The notes under the pieces: generated by a model
What the model saw: only the letters and a program-made list of their open reading frames with translations
Database searches by the model: none
What the model was told of the DNA's origin: nothing
Shown: positions 54,237 through 62,756 of the stretch, piece by piece
Layout: each line of letters opens with the position of its first letter
Numbering within the stretch: position 1 is the stretch's first letter
Assembly: GCA_016721565.1 (NCBI GenBank)
Contig: JADKHW010000014.1
Location: forward strand, 15,455 to 79,454
DNA: 64,000 nt
From: a bacterium
GTDB lineage: Bacteria > Electryoneota > RPQS01
Reading direction: 5' to 3'
Made by a program: the position numbers and the translations under genes

Positions 54237-54890
54237 TTATCTCCGCTTCCCAACCTTCTTCAAAATCGGCTTCGTATCCAAACACCCCGTAAGCGCGAAG
54301 AAGGCGGCCAAAGCGACACAGACCATCATCCCTGCCGTTGCATTCCAAAAGGAGAGCGCAAAGGCCATCAGATAGCCAATCGGTCCGACGACATAGGCGC
54401 GGGTAATTTTATCTACCTCTTCCATGTCTATGTCGTGATACAGAAGCTTACCATTATGGGTGGCGTATCTCCAGAGCGCGTTAAATGCGATGGCCAGCAC
54501 CACCATCAAACCGCAAAAGATATTTGCGGCCAGCATTTCATTTTCTTGCCCGTGTCCCCAAAATTCTGCGGCCAATTCGGTCGGCCACGGCACCGCGCAG
54601 ATAATCATCAGCAAGAAGCCGTTCAGATAGAGCAACGGTGAATCCACCTTGCGAATGAAATTGAACAGCTTGTGATGATTAAACCACATGACCAAAATAC
54701 TCAGGAAGCTGGTCAGAAAGGCAAAGTATGACGGCCACTCATGCGACAGCGCCGTGCGTAAGCCTCCCTCCGCAATCTCCGTGTGTTTCGGCACATGTAG
54801 TTCGAGTACGAGCAATGTGATGGCAATGGCAAAAACGCCGTCGCTAAAAGCTTCGACGCGCTGAGTTTCTTTTTCGACTTGGTCGGACAT
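54237..54890 (-). CDS. TMEM175-family (DUF1211) potassium-channel-like membrane protein
   Basis: The protein has 217 residues and six hydrophobic helices. The family signature F-S-D-G-V-F-A-I-A-I-T-L-L lies at residues 15-27 in helix 1; in TMEM175 this helix lines the K+ pore. A second conserved block, W-F-N-H-H-K-L-F, is in helix 3. A single six-helix repeat, as in bacterial homologues, would act as a tetramer. Nothing in the neighbourhood explains its use. Confidence 0.85.
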   Translation of the reverse strand: MSDQVEKETQRVEAFSDGVFAIAITLLVLELHVPKHTEIAEGGLRTALSHEWPSYFAFLTSFLSILVMWFNHHKLFNFIRKVDSPLLYLNGFLLMIICAVPWPTELAAEFWGHGQENEMLAANIFCGLMVVLAIAFNALWRYATHNGKLLYHDIDMEEVDKITRAYVVGPIGYLMAFALSFWNATAGMMVCVALAAFFALTGCLDTKPILKKVGKRR

Positions 54891-54958
54891 GCGGTAGGGT
54901 TTAGGATTGTGTTTCAGATTCCGGCGGGGAACCGCTGCGCTTAATCCCCGCTCGGCGA

Positions 54959-55346
54959 TTACGGCGCTACGACTTCCACCTTGATCCGGTCGGGGTCCTC
55001 GAAGAACACGGCGTAGTAATCCGGCCCTCCGGCGTAGGGGTGGCGGTCAGGGTATAATATAGTGATGCCACGACTTCGGAGCTTGGCCGTCAGTTCGTCC
55101 ACATGCTCCCGCGATTTGGCATGAAAAGCGAGATGATTCAGGCCCGTGCGGCAACGATTATAGCCCGCATCTAAATGTTTTTGTTCTGTTTGTACAAAGA
55201 CGATATAGGTGTCGCCATAGATGAAATCAATCCCCTTAGGCCACTCCTGATGGACTTTGTAGCCCAACTCCTCGCAGAGGAGCCATTGCCAAAACGCGCG
55301 CGAGCGGGCGAGGTCCGAAACGTAGATCTCGACGTGGTGGAAGCAT
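54959..55346 (-). CDS. VOC-family (glyoxalase-like) protein, start codon out of frame
   Basis: The reading frame encodes F-H-H-V-E-I-Y-V-S-D-L-A-R-S-R-A-F-W, a typical VOC opening with metal-ligand-like His and Glu, then L-N-H-L-A-F-H and V-F-F-E-D-P-D-R-I-K-V-E-V near the end. The ATG at 55346-55344 is one base out of frame (atg-c-ttc); removing one C gives M-F-H-H-V-E. Otherwise only a TTG at 55267 in mid-domain could start it. Length about 128. VOC proteins include glyoxalases, dioxygenases and antibiotic-binding proteins. A 20-base piece of the 537-622 repeat lies at the stop codon. Confidence 0.7.
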
Positions 55347-55365
55347 CTTTATATATAAGGAAAGG

Positions 55366-55698
55366 CTATTGGCCCGGCGCGGGTGCCTTGAACAGGACCT
55401 TGCCGTTGCTGTCGTAAAGCGAGAACTCGGGGTTGCCGTCGGTTTTTTGTCCGAGTAAAGCAATGATTTTCCCGTCTTTATCGTAGAAAACCATGCTCGG
55501 CGAGCCGTCGTCTGAGGTCGAAACCACCGCGCGATGGTGCTCCTGTTTGTCGGTCAAAACAAAACTGCGCGATTCCAACAATCCGCCTTCAAAGCTCGCC
55601 CAGCCGAGTGGCACGACAAGCCACAAAATCAAACACAACAACGTGAGCAGCTTCCATAACCGGAGCTGCTTTTCCACTGCAATCAATCTCTCTTCCAT
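55366..55698 (-). CDS. Membrane-anchored small protein with beta-rich C-terminus
   Basis: The protein has 110 residues from ATG 55698 (GGGGA upstream); the earlier frame to 55785 is unlikely. One transmembrane helix at about residues 14-33 follows a charged N-terminus (E-E-R-L-I-A-V-E-K-Q-L). The outer part has short repeated strands (M-V-F-Y-D-K-D-G-K-I-I-A, F-S-L-Y-D-S-N-G-K-V-L), a two-copy beta-hairpin motif around D-x-x-G-K. Family not recognised. Confidence 0.55.
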   Translation of the reverse strand: MEERLIAVEKQLRLWKLLTLLCLILWLVVPLGWASFEGGLLESRSFVLTDKQEHHRAVVSTSDDGSPSMVFYDKDGKIIALLGQKTDGNPEFSLYDSNGKVLFKAPAPGQ

Positions 55699-55735
55699 AA
55701 CTGTTTCCCCAGCTATTAGTGTTCGCGAGACAATA

Positions 55736-56370
55736 TTATTTCTTGGTTTTACTTCGGGCCGGAAGATGCACCCAGTCGGCCACATCGCTGAGGACTCTTT
55801 CGCCCCACACGACGCTCGGGTCGCGCGACTTTAGGCCAACTTGCTTGACATCTTCGACTGTGAAGAAAGCCTCGTTATCAATTTCATAGATCTTCCGCAG
55901 GAGTTTCGGCACGTTGCGGCGCTTTTCGGCGACGAATAATATATCCACTTCGCCCGCTTTGGTTTTTCCCTCCATCTCCACAACCGCGTAGTTCAACTCC
56001 CACAATTTGTTGGCAAGATTTGTTTCGCGCTTGGAAATCACGCGCACCATCTGATGCCCCATCGCAAGCCGCGATTCAATCCACATCCCCACGAAACTGC
56101 CCGCCGCGAACCCTGCTGCATATACAACGGCCAGATACCATTGATCCAAATTGCGGATAACCTGCGCGGCGACGTTAATCCAAATCAAAACTTCCGAGAA
56201 ATCCGAAAATCGCGGCCAGCACTTTGAAGCCGCGAAAAATCGGAAATCGTGCGCATCGTGCCAAAACTCTGGTCGGCAATACGCGCACAAAAAATTCCTA
56301 CTGCAAGCAGCCAAACCTGACCCTGCCCGACGCTCGTCAGCCAGTGCACCAAATCCGAGAAAAAACTCAT
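55736..56370 (-). CDS. DUF2179/DUF5698-type membrane protein, two frameshifts
   Basis: ATG 56370 overlaps the stop of the preceding gene (ATGA). The first helix W-L-L-A-V-G-I-F-C-A-R-I-A-D-Q-S-F-G-T-M-R-T matches the start of this family. Two indels between about 56205 and 56250 are needed to read R-G-F-K-V-L-A-A-I-F-G-F and then E-V-L-I-W-I-N-V-A-A-Q. The remaining part is intact, with a third helix and a cytoplasmic DUF2179 domain (E-V-D-I-L-F-V-A-E-K-R-R). Restored length about 210. Related bacterial proteins are possible regulators or channels of unknown role. Confidence 0.7.
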
Positions 56371-56846
56371 TTTGTCTTCTTCTGTTGCATCATCCACTCC
56401 ATCCGCTCTGTTCCGTCTTTCATGAACCGGCCATGAAGTGTCTTGATTTTCGCTTCGGCTTTCCCGAGCGATCCGGACGGTTCAAAGCGCGACCACTCTC
56501 GGTCTTTCATCCAAAACCAGAGCGGTTGATCTTCGCGGATTTTTTCACCCAAGCAGATGACAAACGGTTTCGTGTAGTCGTCAAGCTCTTTTTGCAGTGA
56601 CGACCAGATTGACATGCTCCAGATTTTGTCGTTCGGGAGTTGTCGCAAATCCAATATTATCCCATCCATCTTGGCCAAACTGTCGGCGGCGCGCTTCAGA
56701 AATTTGGGAAATGCGACCGTATCATACACGGCGATGCGGCCAAAATGCTCTTCCCAGACAGCAACCTGCGTGGGTTGTGCGTGCACCACGGTTGTCCACA
56801 TCCATACACAGATTATCCACAGGAAAATAGGACGGATTTTCATCAT
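56367..56846 (-). CDS. Small secreted protein related to S41 peptidase fold
   Basis: The protein has 159 residues from ATG 56846, with a signal peptide ending V-H-A-Q. The core block R-I-A-V-Y-D-T-V-A-F-P-K-F and M-D-G-I-I-L-D-L-R-Q-L-P resembles the substrate-side strand of S41 proteases, but the segment holding Ser and Lys is missing. It is too short to be a protease. It shows the same general pattern as 53041-54161, 3 kb away, so the two may be relatives. It overlaps the next gene (ATGA). Confidence 0.5.
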   Translation of the reverse strand: MMKIRPIFLWIICVWMWTTVVHAQPTQVAVWEEHFGRIAVYDTVAFPKFLKRAADSLAKMDGIILDLRQLPNDKIWSMSIWSSLQKELDDYTKPFVICLGEKIREDQPLWFWMKDREWSRFEPSGSLGKAEAKIKTLHGRFMKDGTERMEWMMQQKKTK

Positions 56847-57029
56847 TTCGCTTTTGGTTTCTTTCGTGACTCTCGTTTTCGGCTCAATACACACTCGCCG
56901 AACTCAAATTCGACGCAATTTTCTCTCAGCAAGGCGATTCCACTCGTCCATAAACACTTTCCACAAATCCACAGCGGTTATTCACAAATGACGAATATTG
57001 TGAATTTGAGCGTGGGAATGTCACGTTCG

Positions 57030-57626
57030 TTATATCTCCAACCACGCGTTCTCCCACGAGGTGAATAGGTGCGTGGAAATACTCGCTTTGTGCGCGGCGT
57101 CGATATTTTTTTGCAGATCGTCGAAGAACAAAATATTCTCGGCTGGCAGCGCGGCTTCTTGAACAATTGCCTCAAAAACACCGGGATCGGATTTCAACTT
57201 GCCGTGCTCATATGAGGTCAACACGCGGTTCACGTTCAGCGCCCATGGGAAATTACGCGACACCCATTGAATGTGCAGCGGATCGGTATCTGATAAAATC
57301 CACACGCGGCCCAACTGCTTGAGCTGCTCCACGGCTTGCCGCGCACCCTCCATTTCATCAAAGATGTCGCACCACACATCGCGCAACTTGTCAGTGGTCG
57401 ATGCATTCTTCGGCCAGCCCGTAAAAGTGCGCAGCTCTTCAATGAACACATCGGCTGTGCACTGACCGCGTTCAAAGCGGGATTTGCTCTCTCCGTGTAT
57501 GTACTGCGCGCGAATTTCATCCCGCGTGCGCCCACCCCGCTCCGCCGCGCGCGCCACAAACCTCTCAAAATCAAGCTTTAAGAGGACGTTTCCGAGATCT
57601 ATGAGGTAAAGGCGGTCAGAAGGCAA
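57030..57626 (-). CDS. HAD-superfamily hydrolase (YihX-like)
   Basis: The protein has 198 residues starting at TTG 57626, with GGAG 8 bases before. Motif I is L-I-D-L-G-N-V-L-L-K-L-D, the D-L-G-N variant typical of the YihX-like HAD-IA branch. Motif II W-I-L-S-D-T-D, a lysine block (G-K-L-K-S-D-P) and motif IV N-I-L-F-F-D-D follow. It is a cytoplasmic phosphatase, probably of sugar phosphates; substrate unknown. Confidence 0.85.
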   Translation of the reverse strand: MPSDRLYLIDLGNVLLKLDFERFVARAAERGGRTRDEIRAQYIHGESKSRFERGQCTADVFIEELRTFTGWPKNASTTDKLRDVWCDIFDEMEGARQAVEQLKQLGRVWILSDTDPLHIQWVSRNFPWALNVNRVLTSYEHGKLKSDPGVFEAIVQEAALPAENILFFDDLQKNIDAAHKASISTHLFTSWENAWLEI

Positions 57627-57704
57627 GGTGTGCTCCGAGGAGTTATTGGGGGCGTTTGTGTAATGTATATGTCCGAGCGAGGTTTCCTGAAGCCCAAAGA
57701 GATT

Positions 57705-58448
57705 TTACTTCTTTCGCACACTAACGTCCAAATTAGGAATTTCCCAACGAAGCGCCAAGCTTACGGCTGGTTCGAAAACTTCCCCGGCATTACGACGACT
57801 CCGGCCAGGAGCATCATTTTCATCAAAGGCTGTAATCGCCGCACCAATTTGGCCAGTTGCCATGAGTTGGATTGAATTGAAGATTGGCATGAGCGCACCA
57901 AACTCGAGGAATCCACCGTAACTATAAGCGGAGTACTTCGTCTTATTGTCCTTGTGCGTTCTGCTGTAGGGTGGTTCTTCTGATTCGAAGTAATTGGTTA
58001 CGATCGTTTGCTCGTGATTTTGCGTCCAAATCCCTGAGCCAACTGAAAATGCAACGCCAACAAAGGCATTAATTTTGTCGCGGTTGCCTTGTCGTATTAG
58101 CGTACGGTGACCGATTGCCAAACGTCGGTCCTGCCAGCGATCCCGGTCCGTAGTGTAGGTCCTTGTTGTTGCATGGTTAGAGTAAGCGGTTTCTTCGTCA
58201 GTCTTGTTTGTCTCGGACGACATTGTCGAAGAGAAGCGAACATAAGACTCGTGTATCCCGTACTTCATCCCTGCACTTAAAACTCCACCGCTTGATAAGA
58301 ACGTGTTGTAATAGGCGTCTACCAGGAGATCAGCGAATTCATATCTAAATCGAGTTAGCGTCGGCTGCACTCCCACCGACACAAAAGGAGTCGCAGCACG
58401 CGCGGACAAAAATGGAATGAATATGAGTATGAATAAGTAGCGGTGCAT
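57705..58448 (-). CDS. Outer-membrane barrel-like protein, tandem family member 4
   Basis: The protein has 247 residues. The signal peptide ends A-R-A; the mature start is A-T-P-F-V-S-V-G-V-Q-P. Shared family marks are W-Q-D-R-R-L-A-I-G-H-R, F-V-G-V-A-F-S-V-G-S-G-I-W, Y-S-A-Y-S-Y-G-G-F-L-E-F-G-A and the late A-L-R-W-E. Unlike the others it goes on for about ten residues after the R-W-E motif. It is the last of four tandem homologues; no ribosome site is clear. Confidence 0.65.
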   Translation of the reverse strand: MHRYLFILIFIPFLSARAATPFVSVGVQPTLTRFRYEFADLLVDAYYNTFLSSGGVLSAGMKYGIHESYVRFSSTMSSETNKTDEETAYSNHATTRTYTTDRDRWQDRRLAIGHRTLIRQGNRDKINAFVGVAFSVGSGIWTQNHEQTIVTNYFESEEPPYSRTHKDNKTKYSAYSYGGFLEFGALMPIFNSIQLMATGQIGAAITAFDENDAPGRSRRNAGEVFEPAVSLALRWEIPNLDVSVRKK

Positions 58449-58481
58449 GAATAGTTTTAGTAATTGTGTTCGCTCACATTG

Positions 58482-59020
58482 TTATTTCATGTCCCAGCGC
58501 AACCCAAACGATGCAAGCGGCTCGACAAACATGTACCAATCCGGCCCACTAACAACATCGCTGCCATAATTGTCTTCTTCACCTACTATTATGTAGTTAA
58601 TTCCGCAAGAGACCGCGATCTCTGCTGAGAGGCCTCTGTAAAGCTTACAGGGCGCACTAAACCGTCTTGTCTGCCCGCGAAAAGCCAACGGCCACCTGCC
58701 TGAAATTTTGTAAAACTCATCCGGTCTGATTCTCGCGCTCGAAAGTACCCATAGTCCGGGCCATAATGACTCATGCTGTATTCGAGAACACTCTCTCGAG
58801 TGGATTCCCATGCCGCGCGAAAGTACCATTCCGAACCTGTCGTTCGTACGCCGACTGCTGTACACAAACCGTTTGATGTCAGCGCTAAACGCATTTCGCG
58901 CTCGTGATTAATTGCAACGCTCATCCCGGGTCGCATGGTCAGCGAGACAAATGGCCGCGCAGCCTCAACTGTTTTGATTTGCAGTAGTATTACTAATAGT
59001 ATGAATATGTAGCGGTGCAT
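58482..59020 (-). CDS. Outer-membrane barrel-like protein, tandem family member 3, frameshifted
   Basis: The start has an AAGGA site and the signal peptide M-H-R-Y-I-F-I-L-L, like member 4. The frame from 59020 continues to about 58640 (F-A-G-R-Q-D-G-L-V-R-P) and then breaks. The rest in the other frame (G-L-S-A-E-I-A-V-S-C-G-I-N-Y-I, E-P-L-A-S-F-G-L-R-W-D-M-K) fits the family end. Restored length about 178, the shortest member. Confidence 0.6.
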
Positions 59021-59057
59021 TTGTTGTAATCCTTAGTTGCTGTTTCCGCTCAGTTTG

Positions 59058-59786
59058 TTACCTCGTCTCCCACCGAAGGCCCACTCCAAGACTGGGTTCG
59101 ATGAGCATATAATCGCCCCAAACTCGGTTATACGTCGGCGCGTATGTTTGAACTCTATTGCCAAAGGATATGTATTCCGTGTCCAGTTCTGCGTTGGTGA
59201 CAATCCAAAGTTGTTTCATAGCACGGAACATGAAACCCATTTCGACCAATATGCCTTTTGTTAATTCAGACTTGTTCTCATCATCGAATTGAAATTGAGT
59301 CGTGTAGATTGGCGCATCACTCACCTCGTCGCGAGTACGAATGGTGAAATTCCCTTCTTCCTCCCAAGTCACATGCCCGAGAAATATTCCTGCGCCCAAA
59401 TATGCACGAACACTCTCAAACTCGTTCTGCAAGATGTGCCATCGCCCACCGAGAGTTAGTCGGGTGGAACCAATCCGATCGGCTTCATAAAACCGGTATG
59501 TAGTGTCCACACTTTCAAAATTGTAGTCAGTGTATGTTTCGACATTTGAAGCAATATTGGACTTGCTGCGCGAATAACTCAAGTACCATTCGTTTCGACT
59601 TAATTTCACGCCTGTGCTTAAACTGATATTGTTGCAATAGAACGACGATGGTATGCTGAATGGCGGACCAAAACTTGTTCCGCGCGGCAACGTCAAGGTC
59701 GGTTGGTACTTTGCCTCCAAGAATGGTGTCGCGCCGTTTGCGCTAAGAAACGGTACGCACAGGAGTATTAGTATGATGTAATGCAT
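59058..59786 (-). CDS. Outer-membrane barrel-like protein, tandem family member 2
   Basis: The protein has 242 residues with a signal peptide ending A-N-G-A. The mature start is A-T-P-F-L-E-A-K-Y-Q-P-T-L. Family marks are R-L-T-L-G-G-R-W, Y-L-G-A-G-I-F-L-G-H-V-T-W, and the end E-P-S-L-G-V-G-L-R-W-E-T-R. Its ribosome site overlaps the stop codon of member 1, and it starts 4 bases later. Confidence 0.65.
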   Translation of the reverse strand: MHYIILILLCVPFLSANGATPFLEAKYQPTLTLPRGTSFGPPFSIPSSFYCNNISLSTGVKLSRNEWYLSYSRSKSNIASNVETYTDYNFESVDTTYRFYEADRIGSTRLTLGGRWHILQNEFESVRAYLGAGIFLGHVTWEEEGNFTIRTRDEVSDAPIYTTQFQFDDENKSELTKGILVEMGFMFRAMKQLWIVTNAELDTEYISFGNRVQTYAPTYNRVWGDYMLIEPSLGVGLRWETR

Positions 59787-59790
59787 ATTG

Positions 59791-60510
59791 TTACCTCATC
59801 TCCCACCGAATGCCGACTAGCACCGACGGCTCGATGACAGTTCCAGCGAGGTTTGTTGTCAAACCGTCATCATCGCCCGGCTCGGAGAACACCGTCCTGT
59901 TAATGCCAAGTTGAGTGGATGCTTCAATGAAGAGGTTTCGGTTGATCGAAACTCTCCCTCCCAATTCCGCACTTCCGCCGAAGCTATAACTTGAATACTT
60001 CGCATCTTCGCGGGTAAAGCTATCGCGCGTCATTTCCATTTCTTCAACATTGAAGACTGCCGAGGACTGCTTGTACTTTGTTCGCCAAAGTGCCGTTCCT
60101 GCCGAAAGCCCCGCTCCGATAAATCCCACCATCAGTTTCTGTTCGCTTCGGAACAACAACCAACGATGTCCCATTGCCAGCCGCTGATCCTGCCAGCGGC
60201 CTGCGTGCTCATGGGTGATGTATGCTGTCATCACGTCGCTAATGTAAACTTCGTCCTCAAACTTGTCCATTGCTTCTTCCGAATTACTCCAAGTGAAACG
60301 TGCATACCACTCATGAAGTCGTCCGCTTAGCCCTGCGCAAACCGTCCCACCTACCGCAACGAATGCGTTTTCATATTCCAGAGGACGATTCGTTGATGTT
60401 GGATACTTGAAAACAGAAACCGACGGCGCCAGTCCCACTGACACAAACGGCGTAGCTGCAAGCGCTGAAGCGATTGGAATCAGCGCGAGCGTAAGAAAAA
60501 TACGATACAT
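59791..60510 (-). CDS. Outer-membrane barrel-like protein, tandem family member 1
   Basis: The protein has 239 residues with an AGGAG site and a signal peptide ending A-L-A-A. The mature start is A-T-P-F-V-S-V-G-L-A-P. Strands include W-Q-D-Q-R-L-A-M-G-H-R-W-L-L, F-I-G-A-G-L-S-A-G and Y-S-S-Y-S-F-G-G-S-A-E-L-G, and the last strand is S-V-L-V-G-I-R-W-E-M-R. These are marks of a small outer-membrane barrel; no known family was matched. It is first in the four-gene array. Confidence 0.65.
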   Translation of the reverse strand: MYRIFLTLALIPIASALAATPFVSVGLAPSVSVFKYPTSTNRPLEYENAFVAVGGTVCAGLSGRLHEWYARFTWSNSEEAMDKFEDEVYISDVMTAYITHEHAGRWQDQRLAMGHRWLLFRSEQKLMVGFIGAGLSAGTALWRTKYKQSSAVFNVEEMEMTRDSFTREDAKYSSYSFGGSAELGGRVSINRNLFIEASTQLGINRTVFSEPGDDDGLTTNLAGTVIEPSVLVGIRWEMR

Positions 60511-60602
60511 GATACACTCCTGTAATTAGATCTTGAATTGGAAAAGTATCGTTGTATCAAGTTGTGAGGTGGACCTCCTTATATAATGTTGCTTTCGCGC
60601 TA

Positions 60603-60631
60603 GCGCACTGGGTCCAGCATCACCGCTGGGT
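60603..60631 (-). repeat. Stop-adjacent palindromic repeat, copy 4
   Basis: On the minus strand: acccagcggtgatgctggacccagtgcgc, carrying the TGA stop of the SRPBCC gene within its loop, so the last three codons are repeat-derived. Confidence 0.7.
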
Positions 60632-61096
60632 TCTCAAATCCTTCTTCAACAACACATACGCCTTCAACGTCATCAGGAATTCCGTCCAGCCCTGACAATT
60701 CCCGAAGGCATATTCCAAACCCGATGAACTCCAGCCGGTCTCAGTAATTTTTACCGTCACAATCCCCTTCTTCTCCGAGAACTCGAAGCGCACGAGCGAG
60801 AGCTTGTTCTTCGAGCCGTAGAGCGGCCAATAGAATTCAACGAACTTTTCTTTGGCGAACGCAACCGGATAGAGCGGAAATTCGCCGTGACCTTTCCAAA
60901 ACCAGAACGTCGTTTCAAAATTCTCGTTGAAATCCCCGCGCACGCGATCGACAAAGTGTTTTTCGAGCTGCGCGGCTTTCGTCGCGGCCTCCCACACTTT
61001 CTTCAGCGGCGCGCGATAGGTCTGCACCACCGAAAATGAAATCTTCCCCGTCGCAACGGAATACTTGACGTCTTTCGTGACCGCTTTCTTGGCCAT
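60620..61096 (-). CDS. SRPBCC / AHSA1-like domain protein
   Basis: The protein has 158 residues with a GGGAGA site. The START/SRPBCC fold is visible: Y-R-A-P-L-K-K-V-W-E-A-A-T, then F-V-R-F-E-F-S-E and I-T-E-T-G-W-S-S, then the G-W-T-E-F-L-M-T-L-K-A-Y helix. It probably binds a hydrophobic ligand or aids folding. A similar gene lies at 62754-63221. Its C-terminus (T-Q-R-stop) is formed by a dispersed repeat. Confidence 0.75.
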   Translation of the reverse strand: MAKKAVTKDVKYSVATGKISFSVVQTYRAPLKKVWEAATKAAQLEKHFVDRVRGDFNENFETTFWFWKGHGEFPLYPVAFAKEKFVEFYWPLYGSKNKLSLVRFEFSEKKGIVTVKITETGWSSSGLEYAFGNCQGWTEFLMTLKAYVLLKKDLRTQR

Positions 61097-61152
61097 CTGT
61101 TTTCTCCCTGTAGTTATTTTCTCGTGTTGAAGAAACCTTGTTTAGAAGAATC

Positions 61153-61187
61153 GCGTCAGCACATTGGGTCCAGCGTCAACGCTGGTC
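61153..61187 (-). repeat. Stop-adjacent palindromic repeat, copy 5
   Basis: On the minus strand: gaccagcgt-tg-acgctggacccaatgtgctgacgc. The TGA stop of the membrane-protein gene lies inside it. Confidence 0.7.
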
Positions 61188-61682
61188 GTCTTCCTTTTCG
61201 CCGCTCTCCTGCTCCCTTGCCGCTCCGACAAACCCCGCTCGCGTTTCAGGATGCGTAACTTTGCCACCCAATGCCGCGACGTTCAGGAGCAGAATTGTGA
61301 TTCCCATCATCACCACAACTGCTCCCCACGAAGCCCACACCGGCAACATCGTGTGCTTGCGCGTGAACCACCACAGCGCAAGAATCAAAATCCCAAACGG
61401 CAGAATTATGTTCCGCGCCGTTTCGGCAAGCTCTTCATGCGGTTCGATGTACTGCTCTTTGTCTTGCGTCCAGACATAACCTTCGCCTTTCTGACCAAAC
61501 TGAACGGTGACAACTACGAGGAACGTTGCCGCGACGATGATGCCCAGCGCGACTCGCTGCCAGCGCACATCTCTCCAAATCGTTGCGAGCGTCATAATGA
61601 GGATGCTCACCATGAAGAGTATCGCCGGAATATGCGCGAGCACAATGTGCCAATGCGCTTCGTTTTGTGGTATCGGAAACAT
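61176..61682 (-). CDS. DUF2231-like four-helix membrane protein
   Basis: The protein has 168 residues with an AGGAAG site. There are four transmembrane helices (about 12-32, 42-62, 90-108, 115-135). A-H-W-H-I-V-L-A-H-I-P-A in helix 1 and a late A-A-L-G-G-K-V-T-H-P-E resemble DUF2231 proteins, which have paired histidines (H-x-x-x-x-H-x-P) and are thought to bind haem. The soluble tail is Glu/Lys-rich and its last codons come from a dispersed repeat. Confidence 0.65.
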   Translation of the reverse strand: MFPIPQNEAHWHIVLAHIPAILFMVSILIMTLATIWRDVRWQRVALGIIVAATFLVVVTVQFGQKGEGYVWTQDKEQYIEPHEELAETARNIILPFGILILALWWFTRKHTMLPVWASWGAVVVMMGITILLLNVAALGGKVTHPETRAGFVGAAREQESGEKEDDQR

Positions 61683-61717
61683 GGTCTCTTCCTAATATAT
61701 AGGTGTGTCTAATTTTC

Positions 61718-62606
61718 TTATTCTGACTTGCGATAGGTTCCGTCGAACCAAACGCTCCACTCACTTTTTCCGGCTTCTTGCAATTCGATAAATTGCCGCA
61801 CACTGCCGTCCGCGTTCGGCGTAAACGTCATGCGCATTTTTTGCCATTCCATGTTTATTGTAGTCAAAGTTTCTTCCGAGAAACTGCATCGTACTGTCTT
61901 TCCACTCGCCCTCATAGAAAGTATAGTCCCCGCTCTCGCTGATCCAAATCTGATTCCACTTCTGCGTTTCCGGATTAAAGAAGTTCGTGCTTGAGCCAAT
62001 GTGACCATTTTGCGATTGCCACTCTTCTCGAAGCAAGCAGCCGTTTTGTTCTATCGTAATGGTGTCATGCCCGACCAACACACCATTACTCGTGAGCGAA
62101 ACATCCCAGTTGCCGATCCAGAAATCAAACTGCCGATAGCGCTCGTCGAATTTGCAGGGCCGCAGCTTGCGCTCCGTGCGATCGAGAAACGCCGTCCACT
62201 CCGGCGTGTCGCGTAGATACATCAGATCCGTATCGTGCAGCATCTTGTCGAAGTCACCATAACCCGCCGCATACGCACTATCGAGCCACGAGATCGCGAG
62301 CGCAATTTGTGACTTGCGCGCAAGCAAGCTCCCGATGGCATAGCGCACGTTCGATTTGGCGAACCCCAGCGAATCGGCTTTCCTATAATAGGTCATGGCG
62401 TCATCAAGCTGACGGATCTCTTCCATGCTGACGGCCAGCCGGTAGAAGCTCCGGCCATCGAGCGGCACGAACGGCAGACAGTTCATATAAGTCTGCGCTG
62501 CTTCGCGGTATTTTTGCGCCCCATAGAGTGAGTCCGCCTCCGGGCACGGCTCCGCGAACCCCCATATATATAAGGAGAGCACGGCAACAACAACAAGCTG
62601 AATCAT
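61718..62606 (-). CDS. TPR protein with DUF1579-like C-terminal domain, one frameshift
   Basis: ATG 62606 has AAAGGA upstream and a signal peptide of about 18 residues. Residues about 20-130 contain TPR-like helices (Y-R-E-A-A-Q-T-Y-M-N-C). From about 155 on, R-Q-F-D-F-W-I-G-N-W-D-V opens a DUF1579-like beta domain, with C-L-L-R-E-E-W and F-Y-E-G-E-W-K-D following. Near 61855 the frame breaks, and the restored end (M-R-M-T-F-T-P-N to F-D-G-T-Y-R-K-S-E at 61718) completes the domain. Restored length about 296. Confidence 0.75.
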
Positions 62607-62640
62607 GAGGGCGTCCTTTAGGGTGAGTCGGTCGATTCAT

Positions 62641-62668
62641 TCCCCCTCGCTTCAGCGGGGGCAAGGGG
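62641..62668. repeat. C-run/G-run palindromic repeat, variant
   Basis: ccccctcgct-tc-agcgggggca followed by aggggtc; same layout as at 33312. Confidence 0.4.
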
Positions 62669-62724
62669 TCAAGCAAAAATCAACAATCAAGCACTGCGCC
62701 AGCAAAGCCCTTACAAGCGGCGAA

Positions 62725-62756
62725 GCGCAATGGGTCCAGCGTCTACGCGCTGGTTA
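62725..62756 (-). repeat. Stop-adjacent palindromic repeat, copy 6
   Basis: On the minus strand: TAA then ccagcgcgtagacgctggacccattgcgct, directly at the stop of the second SRPBCC gene. Confidence 0.7.

Noticed and set aside
55346..55376. TATATATA element between the VOC gene and the small membrane protein as a promoter
   Set aside because: No -35 partner, and similar AT steps occur in other short gaps of this operon-like run.
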